Source: an uncultured Oscillospiraceae bacterium (lineage in GTDB: Bacteria; Bacillota; Clostridia; Oscillospirales; Oscillospiraceae). From it: DNA of 64,000 nucleotides. The stretch covers positions 5,712 through 69,711 of the forward strand of contig CAKUGQ010000013.1 of the NCBI GenBank assembly GCA_934654755.1, in the 5' to 3' direction. The position numbers and the translations under genes were made by a program. How positions within the stretch are numbered: the first letter of the stretch is position 1; every line of letters begins with the position of its first letter. The notes under the pieces are model-generated. The model was given only the letters and a program-made list of their open reading frames with translations, had not been told where the DNA came from and did not search any database. This document shows positions 33,490-41,925 of this stretch, one piece after another.

Positions 33490-33711
33490 ATGGCAAACAC
33501 AGATAACCTGCAGGACCAGATCCTGAACGAAGTACGCAAGGAGCACACACCCGTCACCGTGTTTCTGATGAACGGCTTTCAGATGAAGGGCGTTGTTTCC
33601 GGCTTTGACAGCTTTGTCGTGCTGCTTCTGTCCGACGGAAGACAGCAGATGATCTACAAGCACGCCATTTCCACAATGGTGCCGTTGCAGCCAGTGCGTA
33701 TTCCGGCCTGA
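33490..33711 (+). CDS. hfq: RNA chaperone Hfq
   Basis: 73 residues. Sm1 motif in [22 protein letters not shown] and the Sm2 YKHAIST stretch are diagnostic. Starts with [12 protein letters not shown], the distal-face helix. Hfq is a hexameric RNA chaperone for small RNAs. The miaA-hfq pairing is conserved across bacteria. RBS AAAGGAG. Short C-terminal tail, as normal in Firmicutes. Confidence 0.97.
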   Translation: MANTDNLQDQILNEVRKEHTPVTVFLMNGFQMKGVVSGFDSFVVLLLSDGRQQMIYKHAISTMVPLQPVRIPA

Positions 33712-33758
33712 CGGATCAAAGCCCTGCGCAGCGCCGTATACGGCGGGGAGACAGACCG

Positions 33759-34958
33759 ATGAAAAAGCAGGGCGATGCCTATTTTAAGATCATATCTGTT
33801 GTGCTTGCAGTGCTTATGGTGAGCTATGTGCTGTTTTCCGTGGTCTTTCGCCGCGGAAGCAGCTATACTACCCAGCCTGCAGCGCTCTGCGAAGTCGGCG
33901 ACGGATTAACCGTTTCCGGCTTTGTGGTGCGTTCCGAGACCGTGCTTACCAGCGGCGAACGCCTGACGGTCTGTGAGCTGACGGAGGGTGAATGGATCGG
34001 CGGCGGACAGACGGTTGCCACGGCCTACCGCGATGCCGGAGCGCGGCTTTTACGTCAGGAGCTTGCTTCGCTTCAGGCACAGCTCAAGCAGCTCCGGTTT
34101 GCGGCGGACGGCTCGAACCCGAGCGGGCTGGACGCGGATATTCGTACGCTGCTGCTGCGCCTGTCGGCTCAGATGGCACGGCGGGACTATGAAGCCGTGC
34201 AGTCGGCGGCGACGGAGCTCCAGCCGATGATTTTGCGGCGCGGTGTCTCCGACGGAGATGCCGCAGAGCTTCAGAGACGTATTGAGGAGCTTGAAGCCCG
34301 TATTGCGGCGCTGCAAGCCGACGTACAGGACGGCGCGGCAGAGGTACCCGCTCCGGATTCCGGTTACTATTCCGCGCAGCCGGACGGCTTTGAGACGCTC
34401 CTGACACCGGAAAGCGTTCTGTCAATTTCACCTTCGACGTTAAACTCACTGACGGCCGACGCTGTTTCGGATTACGCGATCGGTCGCCTCTGTACGGGAC
34501 AAACCTGGTATTTTATGGCCGTGATTCCTGCCGAACGTGCGCAGCAGTGCCGTGAGCGGAGCTATCTGACGGTCAGCCTGTCCGGGCAGGGACTGCGTGA
34601 GCTACGGATGCGCATTGAACGTGTGGGCGACGCGGAGGACGGAAAGTGTGTGCTCGTGCTTTCATATGAGAAGAAATTACAGGAGGTCACGGCGCTGCGC
34701 AGACAAAATGCGGATATTGTGTTCCGCAGCTATGAGGGACTCCGGGTCCCGAAGTCGGCGCTGTATTATATCGATGGTGCAGCGGGCGTGTATGTTTTGC
34801 AAAACACGCTGGCACGATGGAAAACCGTGGAGATCCTTTACGAGAGCGGAGATGACTATATTGTCCGCTGGGATGACGGCAGTACGTCCAACCTCTGGCC
34901 GCAGGACGAGCTGATCCTGACAAATCAAACGATAGAGAACGGAATGGTGATGAGATGA
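33759..34958 (+). CDS. HlyD-like membrane-anchored protein of the division cluster
   Basis: 399 residues. One N-terminal transmembrane helix at about 10-28, then an extracytoplasmic region with a lipoyl/HlyD-like beta segment (GDGLTVSGFVVRSETVL), a coiled-coil hairpin at about 90-185 (LLRQELASLQAQLKQL ... LQRRIEELEARIAALQ), and a beta-rich C terminus. It resembles efflux adaptor (HlyD_D23) proteins, but no transporter is near. It is translationally coupled to yggS (ATGA) and sits ahead of sepF-divIVA, as in many Clostridia. A wall/division role is inference. Confidence 0.7.
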   Translation: MKKQGDAYFKIISVVLAVLMVSYVLFSVVFRRGSSYTTQPAALCEVGDGLTVSGFVVRSETVLTSGERLTVCELTEGEWIGGGQTVATAYRDAGARLLRQELASLQAQLKQLRFAADGSNPSGLDADIRTLLLRLSAQMARRDYEAVQSAATELQPMILRRGVSDGDAAELQRRIEELEARIAALQADVQDGAAEVPAPDSGYYSAQPDGFETLLTPESVLSISPSTLNSLTADAVSDYAIGRLCTGQTWYFMAVIPAERAQQCRERSYLTVSLSGQGLRELRMRIERVGDAEDGKCVLVLSYEKKLQEVTALRRQNADIVFRSYEGLRVPKSALYYIDGAAGVYVLQNTLARWKTVEILYESGDDYIVRWDDGSTSNLWPQDELILTNQTIENGMVMR

Positions 34959-35662
34959 CAATCGCTGAAAATGTGGCCTCCATCCGTGCGCGGATGAACG
35001 AGGCGGCGCAGCGCGCCGGGCGCGACCCGAGGGAGGTTCTTCTGTGTGCTGCGACCAAAATGAACGATGCGTCGCGCGTGCGCGACGCAATTGCCGCAGG
35101 TGTGGATCTTTGCGGCGAAAACCGTGTGCAGGAGCTGACGCAGAAGCTGGCAGAGCATGCCTATGACGGCGTCCCGATACATTTTATCGGTCATTTGCAA
35201 ACCAATAAGGTCAGGCAGGTTGTCGGCAAGGTCGCACTGATTCAGTCGGTGGATCGCCTTGAATTGCTGCAATGTATTGAGCGCGAGGCGGCGAAGCAGG
35301 GAGTCGTTCAGGACATCCTGCTGGAGATCAATGTTGCGGCCGAAGAGAGCAAGTCCGGTTTTTCGCCCGAAGAGGCGCCGCAGATTGCCGAATCGATGCC
35401 GCAATTTCCCCATTGCCGCCTGCGCGGTCTGATGGCGATCCCGCCGGTCAGTGAGAAGCCGGGCGATAATCTCAGATTTTTTCAAAAAATCCATACAATA
35501 GCTGTTGACATAACCGCGAAAAGCATTCATAATAGTAGCATGGATATTCTGTCGATGGGAATGACGGACGATTTTGAGGACGCCATCGCAGCCGGCAGTA
35601 CCATGATCCGCGTCGGGACGGCGATCTTTGGCGCGCGAAACTATCAGAAAACAGAAAACTGA
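34955..35662 (+). CDS. PLP homeostasis protein YggS/YlmE (PLPBP)
   Basis: 235 residues, single-domain alanine-racemase-fold PLP protein. Landmarks: LLCAATKMND (the PLP-binding Lys), GENRVQELTQKL, HFIGHLQTNKVR and the phosphate-binding SMGMTDDFEDAIAAGSTMIRVGTAIFG at the end. It buffers PLP and amino-acid pools rather than catalysing a known reaction. The ATG overlaps the previous stop; sepF follows in 23 nt, the classic ylmE-ylmF(sepF) order. Confidence 0.95.
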   Translation: MTIAENVASIRARMNEAAQRAGRDPREVLLCAATKMNDASRVRDAIAAGVDLCGENRVQELTQKLAEHAYDGVPIHFIGHLQTNKVRQVVGKVALIQSVDRLELLQCIEREAAKQGVVQDILLEINVAAEESKSGFSPEEAPQIAESMPQFPHCRLRGLMAIPPVSEKPGDNLRFFQKIHTIAVDITAKSIHNSSMDILSMGMTDDFEDAIAAGSTMIRVGTAIFGARNYQKTEN

Positions 35663-35685
35663 AAGATATACGGAGGACGAGCACC

Positions 35686-36183
35686 ATGGGTCTGATGGAC
35701 GAACTGAAAAAGCTGACGCATCCCTATTCCGAAAAGGATAGAGACGACGATTATGATGAATATGAAGATGATGACGAGGGCTTTGATGAGCCTGCTCCCA
35801 CCCCTGCACCCAGACGCGGCGCCTTTTCGTCGCGCACGCCGGCGGAGCCGGTGCGCCAGAGCGGCAATGCCAATACCCGCGTTGTGAGCATCAACAATAC
35901 CCAGCTTGAAGTTGTTCTTGTCAAGCCGGAGCGCTACGATATGGTTTCCACCATTGCAGACAACCTGCGCCAGAATAAGGCGGTGGTTCTGAACCTCGAG
36001 CAGACCAATAAGGACGTTGCCCGACGGATCGTGGACTTCCTTTCCGGCTGCGCCTACGCCATTGACGGAAAGATCCAGAAGGTGGCCATCGCTACATATC
36101 TGGTAACGCCGCGCAATGTCGGTGTCGTCAATTCCACCAATGATACATCCGATGACGAAGGCAGTGAGTCGAGCTACCTCTGA
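35686..36183 (+). CDS. sepF: Cell division protein SepF
   Basis: 165 residues. N-terminal amphipathic membrane-binding helix (MGLMDELKKLT), an acidic disordered linker (DDDYDEYEDDDEG, then Pro-rich), and a C-terminal SepF domain with VVLNLEQTNKDVARRIVDFLSGCAYAIDG. SepF polymerises into rings that bundle FtsZ and anchor the Z ring. RBS GGAGGACGAGCACC. Part of the HlyD-like/yggS/sepF/divIVA run. Confidence 0.96.
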   Translation: MGLMDELKKLTHPYSEKDRDDDYDEYEDDDEGFDEPAPTPAPRRGAFSSRTPAEPVRQSGNANTRVVSINNTQLEVVLVKPERYDMVSTIADNLRQNKAVVLNLEQTNKDVARRIVDFLSGCAYAIDGKIQKVAIATYLVTPRNVGVVNSTNDTSDDEGSESSYL

Positions 36184-36214
36184 TGCCCGACAAACAGACA
36201 GGAGATGAAAGAAA

Positions 36215-36898
36215 TTGCTGACCCCGCAACAGATACAGGAGATCGGCTTTGAGCGTGTGCGCCGCGGCTATGATATGGACGCCGTGGACGAAGTCCTTGG
36301 CCAGCTTACACAGGACTACCTGACGCTCTATAAAGATAATTCCGTACTCAAAAGCAAGATGCGTGTTCTGGTTGAAAAGCTGGAGGAATACCGCAGTCAG
36401 GAAAAGGAAATGCAGAGCACAATGCTGGCAGCGCAGCGGGCCTGTGAACAGATGCGCGCCGATGCCGAACAGAAATGCGCACAGATGCTCCGCGAAGCGG
36501 AGGAATCCGCCGGCGCCAAAAGCCGCAATACGGACGAACAGGTTGCGGCCGAGCAGGAGCGTCTCGCCGAGGCGCAGAACGCAAGCGCCCGCTTTCTGGA
36601 CGATATGGAAAAGCGTCTCAAGCGTCAGCTTGAGCTGCTTGACGAGCTGCGTAGGCAGGAGCGTCTGCCGCACGCGGAGGAGAAGGCACAGCCCTACGAC
36701 TACGACGCAGAGCAGAGCAGCGCTTCCACCGATGAGATCATCGAACAGATTGATCGGAGCGTAGGAGCGGACAGCGCAAAGCCGACGGACAGCAGCCCGA
36801 CACGCAAGCTTGACACGCTGCACGGCAGCTTTTCCCCGGAGAAGCAAAAAATATTTGATCAGCTCGGCTTTGGAACCGGTCACATTACAAACGAATAA
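36215..36898 (+). CDS. divIVA: DivIVA-domain protein
   Basis: 227 residues with a TTG start (AGGAGATGAAAGAAA upstream). N-terminal DivIVA motif FERVRRGYDMDAVDEVLGQLTQDY (membrane-curvature binding), followed by a long coiled coil to about residue 145, then a charged low-complexity tail ending KIFDQLGFGTGHITNE. DivIVA recruits division and sporulation factors to poles and septa. The end of the window's division cluster; no terminator is seen before the ileS T-box, so some ileS leader RNA may come from this operon. Confidence 0.93.
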   Translation: MLTPQQIQEIGFERVRRGYDMDAVDEVLGQLTQDYLTLYKDNSVLKSKMRVLVEKLEEYRSQEKEMQSTMLAAQRACEQMRADAEQKCAQMLREAEESAGAKSRNTDEQVAAEQERLAEAQNASARFLDDMEKRLKRQLELLDELRRQERLPHAEEKAQPYDYDAEQSSASTDEIIEQIDRSVGADSAKPTDSSPTRKLDTLHGSFSPEKQKIFDQLGFGTGHITNE

Positions 36899-36909
36899 AG
36901 CAAAGGCAA

Positions 36910-37148
36910 GGAAGGGGACGAGTAGACCGTTTCTCCGCGTTCAGAGAGCCGCCGGAGGGTGCAAGGCGGACGCGCAGCGGTTGAAGATCACCCCGGAGCC
37001 GCTGGGTGAACCATATATCTGTTGAAGTAGCCGCAGCCGGGTGCGCCCGATAACGCGCAGACGAGTGCCCTGCCGCAAGGCGGGGAACGGGAGTGGTACC
37101 GCAGGAGGATTCCTGTCTCTCATGAGACGGGGGTCCTCTTTTTCCGTC
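36910..37148 (+). promoter_or_regulatory. T-box riboswitch, isoleucine-specific, upstream of ileS
   Basis: Fills most of the 366-nt gap before ileS. Visible elements: AGAGAG at ~36943-36948, the distal-loop GGGTGCAAG, a specifier-type GAAG-ATC-A with the Ile codon ATC at 36987-36989, the T-box core GAGTGGTACCGC at 37091-37102 (TGGT pairing the tRNA ACCA end), and a terminator hairpin at 37104-37148 (GAGGA...GTCTC/GAGAC...TCCTC then TTTTT). Uncharged tRNA-Ile should favour antitermination and raise ileS. The remainder, 37149-37264, shows only the ileS ribosome site. Confidence 0.93.
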
Positions 37149-37264
37149 AGCCGCGGGCGCGGCACCGGATCGCCGCATTGCTTCGCTGCCTGCAATCGCA
37201 TAAAAAGACGACTGTTTTACAGGAAAAACACTACTTGTTGTAGATAATATGGAGGAAAAAGAAA

Positions 37265-40051
37265 ATGGATTACAAGGACACGATTATCACGCCGAAAACC
37301 GATTTCCCCATGCGGGCGGGTCTGCCGCAGCGTGAGCCGCCGATGCTGGAGCATTGGAACCGCATTGACGTCTATCGTCTTTTGCGCGAGAAGAACGCCG
37401 GAAAGCCGACCTTTATTCTGCACGATGGCCCCCCCTTCTCCAACGGCGACATCCATATGGGTCACGCGCTGAACAAGACGCTCAAGGATTTCATCGTCCG
37501 CTCCTACGCGATGCGCGGCTACGATACGCCTTACGTCCCCGGTTGGGACAACCACGGAATGCCCATTGAGTCGGCGATTATCAAAAAGAACAAGCTCAAT
37601 CACAAGACCATGCCTGTGACCGAGTTCCGCAGCGCCTGTGAGGCCTTTGCGGAGGAGTTTATCCGCCGCCAGATGGCGGGCTTCCGCCGCCTGGGCGTTA
37701 TCGGTGACTGGGAGCATCCCTACAAGACGATGGATAAGCGATTTGAGGCCGAAGAGGTGAAGGTGTTCGGCGAGATGTTCCGCAAGGGATATATTTATAA
37801 GGGTCTGAAGCCTGTGTACTGGTGCCCGAAGGATGAAACTGCGCTGGCGGAGGCCGAAATCGAGTATCAGGACGACCCCTGTACCTCCATTTACGTAAAG
37901 TTTGCTCTGAAGAACGATCAGGGGAAGCTGGCGGAATTCGGAACGAAGAAGACCTACTTCGTCATCTGGACGACGACCACATGGACGTTGCCCGGCAACC
38001 TCGCCATTGCGCTCAACCCGGTGGAATCTTATGTGCTCGTTCAGGCGGATAACGGTGAGCGGTATATCGTCGCCGAGGCTCTGGCCGAAAAAACCATGCA
38101 GGCGGGCAAGATTGCGTCCTATGAGATTCTTGCGCGTTTCCCCGGCAGCTTCTTTGAGTATATGACCGCACAGCATCCCTTCCTTGACCGCGATTCGCTG
38201 CTTGTTACGGCGGACTATGTTACCATGGACTCCGGTACCGGCTGCGTTCATACCGCTCCGGGGTTTGGCGCGGATGACTATCAGACCTGCCGCCGTTACA
38301 AGATGGAGCTGGTCGTGCCGGTCGATGACCGCGGCTATCAGACCGAGGCTGCCGGTAAGTTTGCCGGACTGCGCTACGATGCGTCCAATCAGGCAATCCT
38401 CGATGACCTTGTCGCCACGGGCGCCCTGTTTGCCTCCGAGAAATTTGTCCACAGCTACCCGCACTGCTGGCGCTGCAAGAGCCCGATCATTTTCCGTGCC
38501 ACCCCGCAGTGGTTCTGCTCCGTAGAGAGCTTCAAGGATGAGGCGGTTGCCGCCTGTGATGAGGTACAGTGGCTCCCCGCGTGGGGCAAGGACCGCATGG
38601 TCGCCATGATCCGCGACCGCGCCGACTGGTGTATCTCCCGCCAGCGCCGCTGGGGTCTGCCGATTCCGGTGTTCTACTGCAGGGACTGCGGCAAACCCGT
38701 TTGCACGCCTGAAACGATCGAGCACATTTCTGCGCTTTTCGCCGAGCACGGCTCCAATATCTGGTTTGCACGGGAAGCGGAGGAGCTGATTCCGGCCGGC
38801 TTGACCTGCCCGCACTGCGGGAAGGCTTCGGGCTTTGAGAAGGAAACGGATACCCTTGACGGCTGGTTTGACTCCGGCTCAACGCATATCGCCTCCTTGC
38901 GCCGGGACGACCCTGCGCACTGGCCTGCGACGATGTATCTGGAGGGCGCCGATCAATACCGCGGCTGGTTCCAGTCAAGCCTGCTGACCAGTGTCGGCGC
39001 GCTGGGGAAGGGCGCTCCCTTCCAAAAGTGCCTGACCCACGGCTGGACGGTTGACGGTGAGGGCAAGGCCATGCACAAGTCTCTCGGAAACGGCGTTGAT
39101 CCGGCCGACCTGATTCGCGATTTCGGCGCGGACATTGTGCGCCTCTGGGCGGCGTCCGCAGATTACCGCGCGGATGTGCGCTGCTCGAAGGAAATCTTTA
39201 AGCAGCTCTCGCAGAGCTATCTGAAATTCCGCAATACCGCGCGCTATTGCCTCGGTAACCTTGACGGTTTCGATCCGAACGAGCTTGTGGCACCGGAACA
39301 AATGCTTGCGTTGGATCGCTGGGCCGTAACGAAGCTCAACGGCTTGATCGAGACCGGCTTCCGTGCCTATGACAACTATGAATTCCATGTGCTCACGCAC
39401 GCGATCAACGACTTCTGTGTTGTGGACCTGTCCAGCTTCTATCTGGATATCCTCAAGGATCGTCTCTACTGCGACGGGCGCAACAGCCTGCGCCGCCGCA
39501 GCGCACAGACCGCGCTGTACCTGATTGTTGACGCGATGGCAAGAATGTACGCGCCGATCCTGCCGTTTACCTGCGACGAGATCTGGCAGGCCATGCCGCA
39601 TCGTACCGGCGACGATACACGCAACATTGTCCTCAATGAGATGGTCAAGCCCTATGCGGATTATGCCCTTAACGCCGATGAAATGGACAAGTGGGACACG
39701 CTCATCGCCCTCCGCAGCGACGTTAACAGCGTTCTCGAGGCCGCCCGTGCGGACAAACGCATCGGTAAGGCGCTTGAGGCACATGTAACGCTCAGTCGTC
39801 ACGAGGCGCTCGAGGCTGCAACGCGCACGATGGATCTGGCGGAGCTGTTCCTGGTATCCGACGTAGCCTGGGGCGAACCGGAGGAGGGTGCGCTGACCGG
39901 TACGGGCAGCAGCTTTGAGAGCGTAACGATTGGCGTCAGTGAAGCGAAGGGGACGAAGTGCCCACGCTGCTGGATGCACTCGACGAAGGCGAACGCCGAG
40001 GGACTGTGCCCCCGCTGCGCTGCTGTCGTTGCGGAATTGGAACTGAATTGA
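37265..40051 (+). CDS. ileS: Isoleucyl-tRNA synthetase
   Basis: 928 residues, class I synthetase, bacterial IleS1 type. HIGH motif is HMGH in FSNGDIHMGHALNK; the KMSKS loop is the variant KAMHKS (GEGKAMHKSLGNG). The CP1 editing domain has FVIWTTTTWTLPGN and the C-terminal zinc finger CPRCW ... CPRC is intact. It charges tRNA-Ile and edits Val. ATG follows GGAGGAAAAAGAAA. Controlled by the T-box upstream, ended by a strong terminator. Confidence 0.98.
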   Translation: MDYKDTIITPKTDFPMRAGLPQREPPMLEHWNRIDVYRLLREKNAGKPTFILHDGPPFSNGDIHMGHALNKTLKDFIVRSYAMRGYDTPYVPGWDNHGMPIESAIIKKNKLNHKTMPVTEFRSACEAFAEEFIRRQMAGFRRLGVIGDWEHPYKTMDKRFEAEEVKVFGEMFRKGYIYKGLKPVYWCPKDETALAEAEIEYQDDPCTSIYVKFALKNDQGKLAEFGTKKTYFVIWTTTTWTLPGNLAIALNPVESYVLVQADNGERYIVAEALAEKTMQAGKIASYEILARFPGSFFEYMTAQHPFLDRDSLLVTADYVTMDSGTGCVHTAPGFGADDYQTCRRYKMELVVPVDDRGYQTEAAGKFAGLRYDASNQAILDDLVATGALFASEKFVHSYPHCWRCKSPIIFRATPQWFCSVESFKDEAVAACDEVQWLPAWGKDRMVAMIRDRADWCISRQRRWGLPIPVFYCRDCGKPVCTPETIEHISALFAEHGSNIWFAREAEELIPAGLTCPHCGKASGFEKETDTLDGWFDSGSTHIASLRRDDPAHWPATMYLEGADQYRGWFQSSLLTSVGALGKGAPFQKCLTHGWTVDGEGKAMHKSLGNGVDPADLIRDFGADIVRLWAASADYRADVRCSKEIFKQLSQSYLKFRNTARYCLGNLDGFDPNELVAPEQMLALDRWAVTKLNGLIETGFRAYDNYEFHVLTHAINDFCVVDLSSFYLDILKDRLYCDGRNSLRRRSAQTALYLIVDAMARMYAPILPFTCDEIWQAMPHRTGDDTRNIVLNEMVKPYADYALNADEMDKWDTLIALRSDVNSVLEAARADKRIGKALEAHVTLSRHEALEAATRTMDLAELFLVSDVAWGEPEEGALTGTGSSFESVTIGVSEAKGTKCPRCWMHSTKANAEGLCPRCAAVVAELELN

Positions 40052-40064
40052 CTCTTCAATATGG

Positions 40065-40100
40065 AAAACGCCTGTCTGCCTTTTGGCAGACAGGCGTTTT
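40065..40100 (+). terminator. Rho-independent terminator after ileS
   Basis: Perfect 16-bp stem AAAACGCCTGTCTGCC/GGCAGACAGGCGTTTT with a TTTT loop; symmetric, so may also serve the ACT gene. Confidence 0.9.
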
Positions 40101-40139
40101 GACAATTCCGGGCAACTCGGTCGGGCTGCGTGAATACAC

Positions 40140-40583
40140 TCAGCCTGCAAGGACTTCCGCTTTCAGCACGCCCTCGGTTTGACGCAGGACGCGCAGCAGG
40201 TCATCGGCGCTGTGCTCCTCCGGTGTGTCGGATTTGACCGAGATTGTCACGGCGGCGTAGCCGTTTGTGGGAATGGTTTGGTGGATGGTCAGTATATTTG
40301 CGCTGAAGCGGGCAAAAATGGAAAGGATGGACGACAGATGTCCCGGCGCGTCGCGCAGCAGGAAATGAAAGGTCAGAATTCTGCCTGCCATCAGGTTTTG
40401 AAAGGGCGCAATGGCATCGCGGTATTTGTAAAAGGCACTGCGGCTGATGCCGGCGATGCGCGTGGCGTCGTGAATTGTTTCGGCTTCGCCGGTTTCAAGC
40501 AGCCACTTCGCACGGGCGACCTTCAGAAAGACCTCCGGCAGCGCCGAGGCCTCCACAATATAGTATTTCGGCATTTTTTCCAT
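40140..40583 (-). CDS. ACT-domain protein, UPF0735/PheB type
   Basis: 147 residues. N-terminal short HTH-like part (AKWLLETGEAETIHDATRIAGISRSAFYKYRDAI) followed by a C-terminal ACT domain (LTFHFLLRDAPGHLSSILSIFARFSANILTIHQ). The family (PheB/UPF0735) is thought to bind amino acids and regulate their synthesis, often near homoserine or aromatic genes; none is adjacent here. ATG at 40583 follows AGGAGATGCC; the in-frame ATG at 40646 lies in the promoter. Confidence 0.9.
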   Translation of the reverse strand: MEKMPKYYIVEASALPEVFLKVARAKWLLETGEAETIHDATRIAGISRSAFYKYRDAIAPFQNLMAGRILTFHFLLRDAPGHLSSILSIFARFSANILTIHQTIPTNGYAAVTISVKSDTPEEHSADDLLRVLRQTEGVLKAEVLAG

Positions 40584-40636
40584 GCTGGCATCTCCTGCGT
40601 GGTGATTCTGCGGACGTTTGCCCGCGGTGTGCGGAC

Positions 40637-40665
40637 ATTCTACCATGCCTTGACGGAAAATGCAA
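40637..40665 (-). promoter_or_regulatory. Sigma-A promoter for the ACT-domain gene
   Basis: Minus strand TTGCAT, 17-nt spacer, TAGAAT. Confidence 0.75.
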
Positions 40666-40698
40666 GCCGTTTGACAAAATTCAGAAGGAGGAAGCGTT

Positions 40699-41769
40699 TT
40701 GAAGCAGCTCTGGAAACTTCCGCTTTATGCGCTTGCCGGCCTTGCGGGTGTTTGGCTGACCGCGAGGTTTATTTTACCGGTGGGGCTGCCGTTTTTGCTG
40801 GCGTTGGCATTGGCGTGGGCCGTAGAAAAGCCGGTCCGGTTCCTGACCGGACGCGGACGTTTCCCGCGAACGGCGGCGAGCGCGCTGTGCGTCACACTGG
40901 CCATTGCGTTAGTATGCGGATTCTTCTGGCTGCTCGGCAGGACGCTCTATTTGCAGTCGGAGCGGCTGGTGCAGCGCTTGCCCGCGCTGCTGTCGTCGTT
41001 GTCCGAGCCGATGGCGCGGCTGCGCGAGACACTGCTGCGGTTGTGCCGGAGACTGCCGGACGGTCTATCGGCGGCTACTGCCTCCTGGGTCGGCCGTCTG
41101 TTCAGCGGCAGCAGTATGCTGGTCAGTGCCGCTTCGGAGAAGCTGCTGGCCTTCGCGGGCGGGCTTCTGACGATGCTGCCGGAGCTGCTTCTGTTTTTCC
41201 TGACCTTTTTGCTGTCAGCCTACCTGATTTCCGCACAGCTTCCGTCGCTGAGGGACTGGGCTGCACGCCGTTTGCCTGCATCATGGACGCAGCGGAGCAG
41301 GGAAGTGCGGCAGAAGCTGCGCGGCACACTCGGCGGCTATCTGCGCGCGCAGCTTTTTCTGATGCTCATCACATTTGGTATTGTGACCGCGGGACTGTTG
41401 CTTCTGCGTATACCGAATGCGCTGCTGCTCGGGCTGATCGTTGCGGTGGTGGACGCACTGCCTGTATTCGGTGTGGGGACGGTTTTGCTTCCGTGGGGCG
41501 TGATCGTGCTTTTGCAGGGAAATACGGCGCTTGCGGTGGGACTTTTTCTGCTCTATGCCGCCGCAAGCATTATGCGCACCATGCTTGAACCGCGTATCGT
41601 CGGACGCCAGATCGGCCTGCCGCCGCTTTTGACGCTGGTTTCCCTTTATGCCGGTTACCGCCTGTTTGGTATTCCCGGAATGCTGCTGCTCCCGCTGGCG
41701 GCACTGCTCTGCGGCCAGATCTATGAGCTGCTGGAGTCCGACTCAACGGATAAATTTACAAAACCGTGA
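40699..41769 (+). CDS. YtvI-like sporulation membrane protein (AI-2E exporter superfamily)
   Basis: 356 residues with a TTG start behind GAAGGAGGAAGCG. Eight or so membrane helices; the AI-2E/PerM family layout is clear, including LPELLLFFLTFLLSAYLIS, a cytoplasmic linker (LRGTLGGYLRAQLFLMLITF) and the signature VVDALPVFGVGTVLLPWGVIVLL, then EPRIVGRQIGLPPLLTLVSLYAGYRL. The sporulation protein YtvI is the closest named group in Firmicutes; its function is unknown. No clear sigma-A promoter precedes it, which is compatible with a sporulation sigma factor. The symbol is withheld because PerM/YtvI paralogues are hard to separate. Confidence 0.82.
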   Translation: MKQLWKLPLYALAGLAGVWLTARFILPVGLPFLLALALAWAVEKPVRFLTGRGRFPRTAASALCVTLAIALVCGFFWLLGRTLYLQSERLVQRLPALLSSLSEPMARLRETLLRLCRRLPDGLSAATASWVGRLFSGSSMLVSAASEKLLAFAGGLLTMLPELLLFFLTFLLSAYLISAQLPSLRDWAARRLPASWTQRSREVRQKLRGTLGGYLRAQLFLMLITFGIVTAGLLLLRIPNALLLGLIVAVVDALPVFGVGTVLLPWGVIVLLQGNTALAVGLFLLYAAASIMRTMLEPRIVGRQIGLPPLLTLVSLYAGYRLFGIPGMLLLPLAALLCGQIYELLESDSTDKFTKP

Positions 41770-41777
41770 ACTCGTTC

Positions 41778-41806
41778 TTGACATTTGACAGTTTTAAGGT
41801 TACAAT
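41778..41806 (+). promoter_or_regulatory. Sigma-A promoter for rny
   Basis: TTGACA, 17-nt spacer, TACAAT; leader about 110 nt. Confidence 0.85.
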
Positions 41807-41925
41807 AAACGTTGGATTCGTATGGGCCGCTCCCGCTTGGGGTAGCCGGAGCCGCCTTTGCTTTTTCTTGGGGCGCGTTGCGCCCGACAAACCCAATACT
41901 GAAACAGGAGGTGTATTCGAGAAGA

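Noticed and set aside
38875..39090. KAMHKS in IleS as a damaged KMSKS loop
   Set aside because: The two Lys and Ser are kept and all other domains are intact, so this is ordinary variation.
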